64,000 nucleotides of DNA from Mycobacterium sp. Its GTDB lineage: Bacteria > Actinomycetota > Actinomycetes > Mycobacteriales > Mycobacteriaceae. A model generated the notes under the pieces. That model was not told where the DNA came from and did not search any database. It saw only the letters and a program-made list of their open reading frames with translations. Shown in pieces: positions 61,790 through 64,000 of the stretch (position 1 is its first letter; each line of letters starts with the position of its first letter). The position numbers and the translations under genes are program-made. Where the stretch lies: NCBI RefSeq assembly GCF_019247635.1, contig NZ_JAFBAR010000018.1:1-64000 (forward strand), read 5' to 3'.

Positions 61790-61805
61790 TCCCTCCGCCA
61801 CCGCC
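61790..61805. repeat. Right att-like repeat
   Basis: This is a perfect 16-base copy of the tRNA-Ser 3' sequence at 59693-59708. It contains the complement of the ribosome binding site used by the membrane-protein gene. A 10-bp palindrome TGATGCATCA follows at 61809-61818. Confidence 0.6.
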
Positions 61806-61832
61806 GTGTGATGCATCAGGATTCACTCCGCG

Positions 61833-63068
61833 CTAAGAGACGGGTATCTCCGCGGTGATCGCGTTCATCAGTGCGGGGTAGCGCTTGGCTTCGGGGTCGC
61901 GGCCGGGCTTGCCGCTGCTGATCAAACCGGCGGCGAGCCCGCGCGCCGGGTCGGCCCAGATCGCAATGTTGGCCAGGCCGAGGTTGCCGAACGCCGCCGG
62001 CGCGTTGCGCCCGAACGGGCCAAACCGGTTCGTGCCCAGCATGAATCCCGTGCCCCAGCGGGCGGGCATCAGACCCACCGCGAAGTCCGGACGCAAGCGC
62101 CGGCATTCCTGCACCGCGCCGTACATCCGTTCCGGGCTCATGACGCGCACACCGTCCAGTTCGCCGCCGCGCCGCCAGATCTCGGCAAAGCGCGACATCT
62201 CGTTGGCGGTCGACACCGTGTTGGACGACGGCACCACGGTGGTCAGGAACGCGGGGGTGTTCGTGTAGGGAATCATCTCGTGCACGGTCCCGCCGATCGC
62301 CTTGCGAAAGATCTGCGCGACCACCGGTGGCAGCGGCCGTCCGGTGGCGTGACTGGGCGCGACCAGCGGGACGTCCTGCTTGCTGACGCCGAAGTTGGTC
62401 CACCGAAACCCCAGCGGGTCGAGGATCTCGGTGGCCAGGATCTCGCGAATGTCCTTGCCGGTGGCCGCGTAGACGATCTCGCGCATCAGCGGCCCCCACG
62501 TCAGCGCGTGATAGATGTGCACCCGTCCCGGCCGATACAGCGGCCTCAGCTTGCTGAGCTGTTCCTGCGCGTACTCGTGGTCGTCCGCGCGGCGCAGGTC
62601 CGGCTTCGGGCCGGTGGGGAAGGGGACGCCCGCGCTGTGGGTCAACACGTGCCGGATTGTGGTGCGGTCCTTGCCGTGACTGGTGTAGCTGGGCATGTAC
62701 TCGCAGACGCGGTCGTCGAGAGAGAAGTGTCCCTGCTCGGCGAGCATGTGCACCACGGTCGCGGTGATCCCCTTGGCCGCCGAATACACACAGAACGGCG
62801 TGTTGGTCGCGACGGGGATCTTCTCGGCCTCGGGTGGGTCGGTCGGACCGTTGCCCCAGCCGTGGCCGATCGCGCGGTTGAGCACCACCCGGCCGTGCCG
62901 ACGGATGCATAGCTGGATCGCGGGTTGCATGCCCGCCTGGTACCAGTGCCGCGCCGCCTGCCAGATGCGTTCGATAGCGGCGGTGTCGATCTCCGAGTGG
63001 TCTTCGTCGCCGATCGCCGTCACGGCGTCCAAGTCGGCCGGGACGCGGATCTTGCCGTCTTCGGTCAT
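61833..63068 (-). CDS. lipE: Beta-lactamase/esterase family protein LipE
   Basis: LipE (Rv3775) is a serine esterase of the class C beta-lactamase / family VIII type. The catalytic SxxK motif is SAAK in FCVYSAAKGITATVV; the tyrosine motif is HIYHALTWG, with H in place of the usual A/S before N. The chain is 411 residues from the ATG at 63068, chosen over GTG at 63077 because GGGAG lies just upstream. Substrates are probably short acyl esters. It is encoded just right of the island, as in M. tuberculosis next to Rv3776. Confidence 0.9.
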   Translation of the reverse strand: MTEDGKIRVPADLDAVTAIGDEDHSEIDTAAIERIWQAARHWYQAGMQPAIQLCIRRHGRVVLNRAIGHGWGNGPTDPPEAEKIPVATNTPFCVYSAAKGITATVVHMLAEQGHFSLDDRVCEYMPSYTSHGKDRTTIRHVLTHSAGVPFPTGPKPDLRRADDHEYAQEQLSKLRPLYRPGRVHIYHALTWGPLMREIVYAATGKDIREILATEILDPLGFRWTNFGVSKQDVPLVAPSHATGRPLPPVVAQIFRKAIGGTVHEMIPYTNTPAFLTTVVPSSNTVSTANEMSRFAEIWRRGGELDGVRVMSPERMYGAVQECRRLRPDFAVGLMPARWGTGFMLGTNRFGPFGRNAPAAFGNLGLANIAIWADPARGLAAGLISSGKPGRDPEAKRYPALMNAITAEIPVS

Positions 63069-63102
63069 GTGCGCCACTCCCGCGAGAGTACGTGGCGGCG
63101 AA

Positions 63103-63927
63103 CTACTCCCCGGTGAACTGGGGTGGACGCTTGGCGAACGTCGCCGAGATGCCCTCGGTCAGGTCCTTCGACGGTAGGAACGCCGCGTTCCATGCCGCGA
63201 CGTAGCGCAAGCTCTCCGAGACCGCGGCAACCCGCTGCTGGTCCAGGACATCCTTGATGCCGTGGACGGTCAGCGGTGGATTGGCGGCGATCTCGGCGGC
63301 GGTGGCGTGGGCGGCGGCCAGCGTGGCCTCGGCGTCGTCGTACACGTCGTTGACCAGGCCGATCTTTGCCGCGCGGGTCGCGTCGACGTCCCTCCCGGTC
63401 AGCGCCAGTTCTCGCAGGTGCCCGTCGTTCAGGATGAGCGGCAGGCGGGCGAGGCTGCCGACGTCGGCGACAATGGCAAGTTTGACCTCACGGATGGAGA
63501 ACTTGGCATCGGCGCTCGCGTAGCGGATGTCTACAGCTGAGATCAGGTCCACGCCGCCCCCGATGCACCAGCCGTGCACGGCGGCGATGGTGGGAGTCCG
63601 ACAGTCGGCGACGGCGGTGATGGCGTTCTGCATGCGCCTGACCTCGGCGTGGAAATCCGCCCGTGGACGGGCCAACGCGCCGTCCGCCAGCAGTGCGGTG
63701 AACGACCCTCCCATCGCGGGCACGTCCAGGCCGTAGCTGAAGTTCTTGCCCGATCCGGTGATGACGATGGCCCGCACGTCGCGGTCGGCGTCCAGCGCCG
63801 CGAACAACTCCGGCATCTCCGACCAGAAGGCGGGTCCCATCGCGTTGCCCTTGCCCGGCCCGATCAGCGTCACCTGCGCAATCTGGCCTTGGATTTCGAC
63901 GGTGACGGATTCGTATGTTTCGCCCAT
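63103..63927 (-). CDS. echA21: Enoyl-CoA hydratase EchA21
   Basis: This crotonase-fold enoyl-CoA hydratase/isomerase (Rv3774) is 274 residues. The oxyanion-hole segment AAVHGWCIGGGVDLISAVDIRYAS and the ADAKFSIREVKLAIVADVGSL region with the catalytic acidic residue are present, matching the delta-3,5-delta-2,4-dienoyl-CoA isomerase-like branch, so isomerase activity is possible. Start ATG at 63927. It precedes lipE by 34 bases on the same strand and is divergent from the next gene. Confidence 0.9.
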   Translation of the reverse strand: MGETYESVTVEIQGQIAQVTLIGPGKGNAMGPAFWSEMPELFAALDADRDVRAIVITGSGKNFSYGLDVPAMGGSFTALLADGALARPRADFHAEVRRMQNAITAVADCRTPTIAAVHGWCIGGGVDLISAVDIRYASADAKFSIREVKLAIVADVGSLARLPLILNDGHLRELALTGRDVDATRAAKIGLVNDVYDDAEATLAAAHATAAEIAANPPLTVHGIKDVLDQQRVAAVSESLRYVAAWNAAFLPSKDLTEGISATFAKRPPQFTGE

Positions 63928-63949
63928 GTGCAGACCGTAGCGTGGCGAT

Positions 63950-64000
63950 ATGCCCTCAGATTTGCGACCCGGACCCGATTCCCCGCCGACCGACGAACTG
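63950..64000 (+). CDS. Start of a gene running off the window, unknown
   Basis: An open frame begins with ATG at 63950 and continues to the window end without a stop (17 codons: PSDLRPGPDSPPTDEL). It is divergent from echA21 at the position of M. tuberculosis Rv3773c, a conserved hypothetical protein. Too little is visible to assign a family; no strong ribosome binding site is seen. Confidence 0.45.
   Translation, partial: MPSDLRPGPDSPPTDEL

Larger units (their letters stand above)
59693..61805. mobile_element. Small island inserted at the tRNA-Ser 3' end
   Basis: A perfect 16-bp direct repeat TCCCTCCGCCACCGCC marks both ends: 59693-59708 inside the tRNA T-arm/acceptor end and 61790-61805 before lipE. 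Between them is about 2.1 kb with lower GC than the flanks, holding a SIR2-like gene and a membrane-protein gene on the minus strand. Duplication of a tRNA 3' end is the usual mark of tyrosine-recombinase integration; the target tRNA remains whole. No integrase gene is present, so the element is either non-autonomous or a remnant. Confidence 0.6.

Overview
The window is high-GC actinobacterial DNA from a slow-growing Mycobacterium, most likely a member of the M. avium complex. Almost every gene has a counterpart, in conserved order, in the M. tuberculosis block Rv3811 to Rv3774, which builds the mycolyl-arabinogalactan cell wall. Two features point to the M. avium group. embR lies divergently beside embA, whereas M. 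tuberculosis keeps it far away. DprE1 has alanine where M. tuberculosis has the benzothiazinone-target cysteine.

Layout. 1-3332: accessory left edge with a transposase remnant, a 13E12-family HNH protein under a LexA-type SOS box, and a PE protein with a PE-PPE domain. 3318-8047 (minus): an unusual ornithine decarboxylase/spermidine synthase fusion, a secreted amidase (Rv3811-like) and the surface repeat protein Erp. 8298-14791 (plus): glf, glfT2, a PAP2 phosphatase, ubiA and aftB, a tightly coupled operon for galactan and decaprenyl-phosphoryl-arabinose precursors. 15149-27402 (plus): fbpA, fbpD, culp6, fadD32, pks13 and accD4, which make and transfer mycolic acids. 27488-31760: a chimeric small protein, fadE35, a secreted protein and an AIM24 protein. 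31779-49429: embB, embA, embR, a DinB-type protein, two small secreted proteins, embC, aftA, dprE2, dprE1, a GtrA protein and a GreA-like protein, covering arabinan synthesis. 49548-52102: a flotillin/NfeD-like pair and a secreted C39-type protease, sitting where M. tuberculosis has Rv3784-Rv3787. 52113-57224 (minus): Rv3779-like, bpa, wzt, glfT1 and wzm, for galactan initiation and export. 57341-64000: a class V aminotransferase-like protein, a quinone oxidoreductase, tRNA-Ser, a small island, lipE, echA21 and the start of one more gene.

How it works together. DprE1/DprE2 and UbiA supply decaprenyl-phosphoryl-arabinose. Glf supplies UDP-galactofuranose. GlfT1 and GlfT2 build galactan, and Wzm/Wzt export it. 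AftA, EmbA/B/C and AftB add arabinan. FadD32, Pks13 and AccD4 assemble mycolate, and FbpA attaches it.

The strongest candidate for something new is at 59693-61805. The 3' end of tRNA-Ser is duplicated as a perfect 16-bp direct repeat that flanks about 2.1 kb carrying a SIR2-like NAD-hydrolase-type gene and a one-helix membrane protein. This looks like a minimal tRNA-targeted island bearing a two-gene putative defence module. Other notable points are the polyamine fusion enzyme, the AraC/methyltransferase chimera, the embR-embA direct repeats, the GGATCC palindrome cluster and the aminotransferase-fold protein that lacks its PLP lysine.
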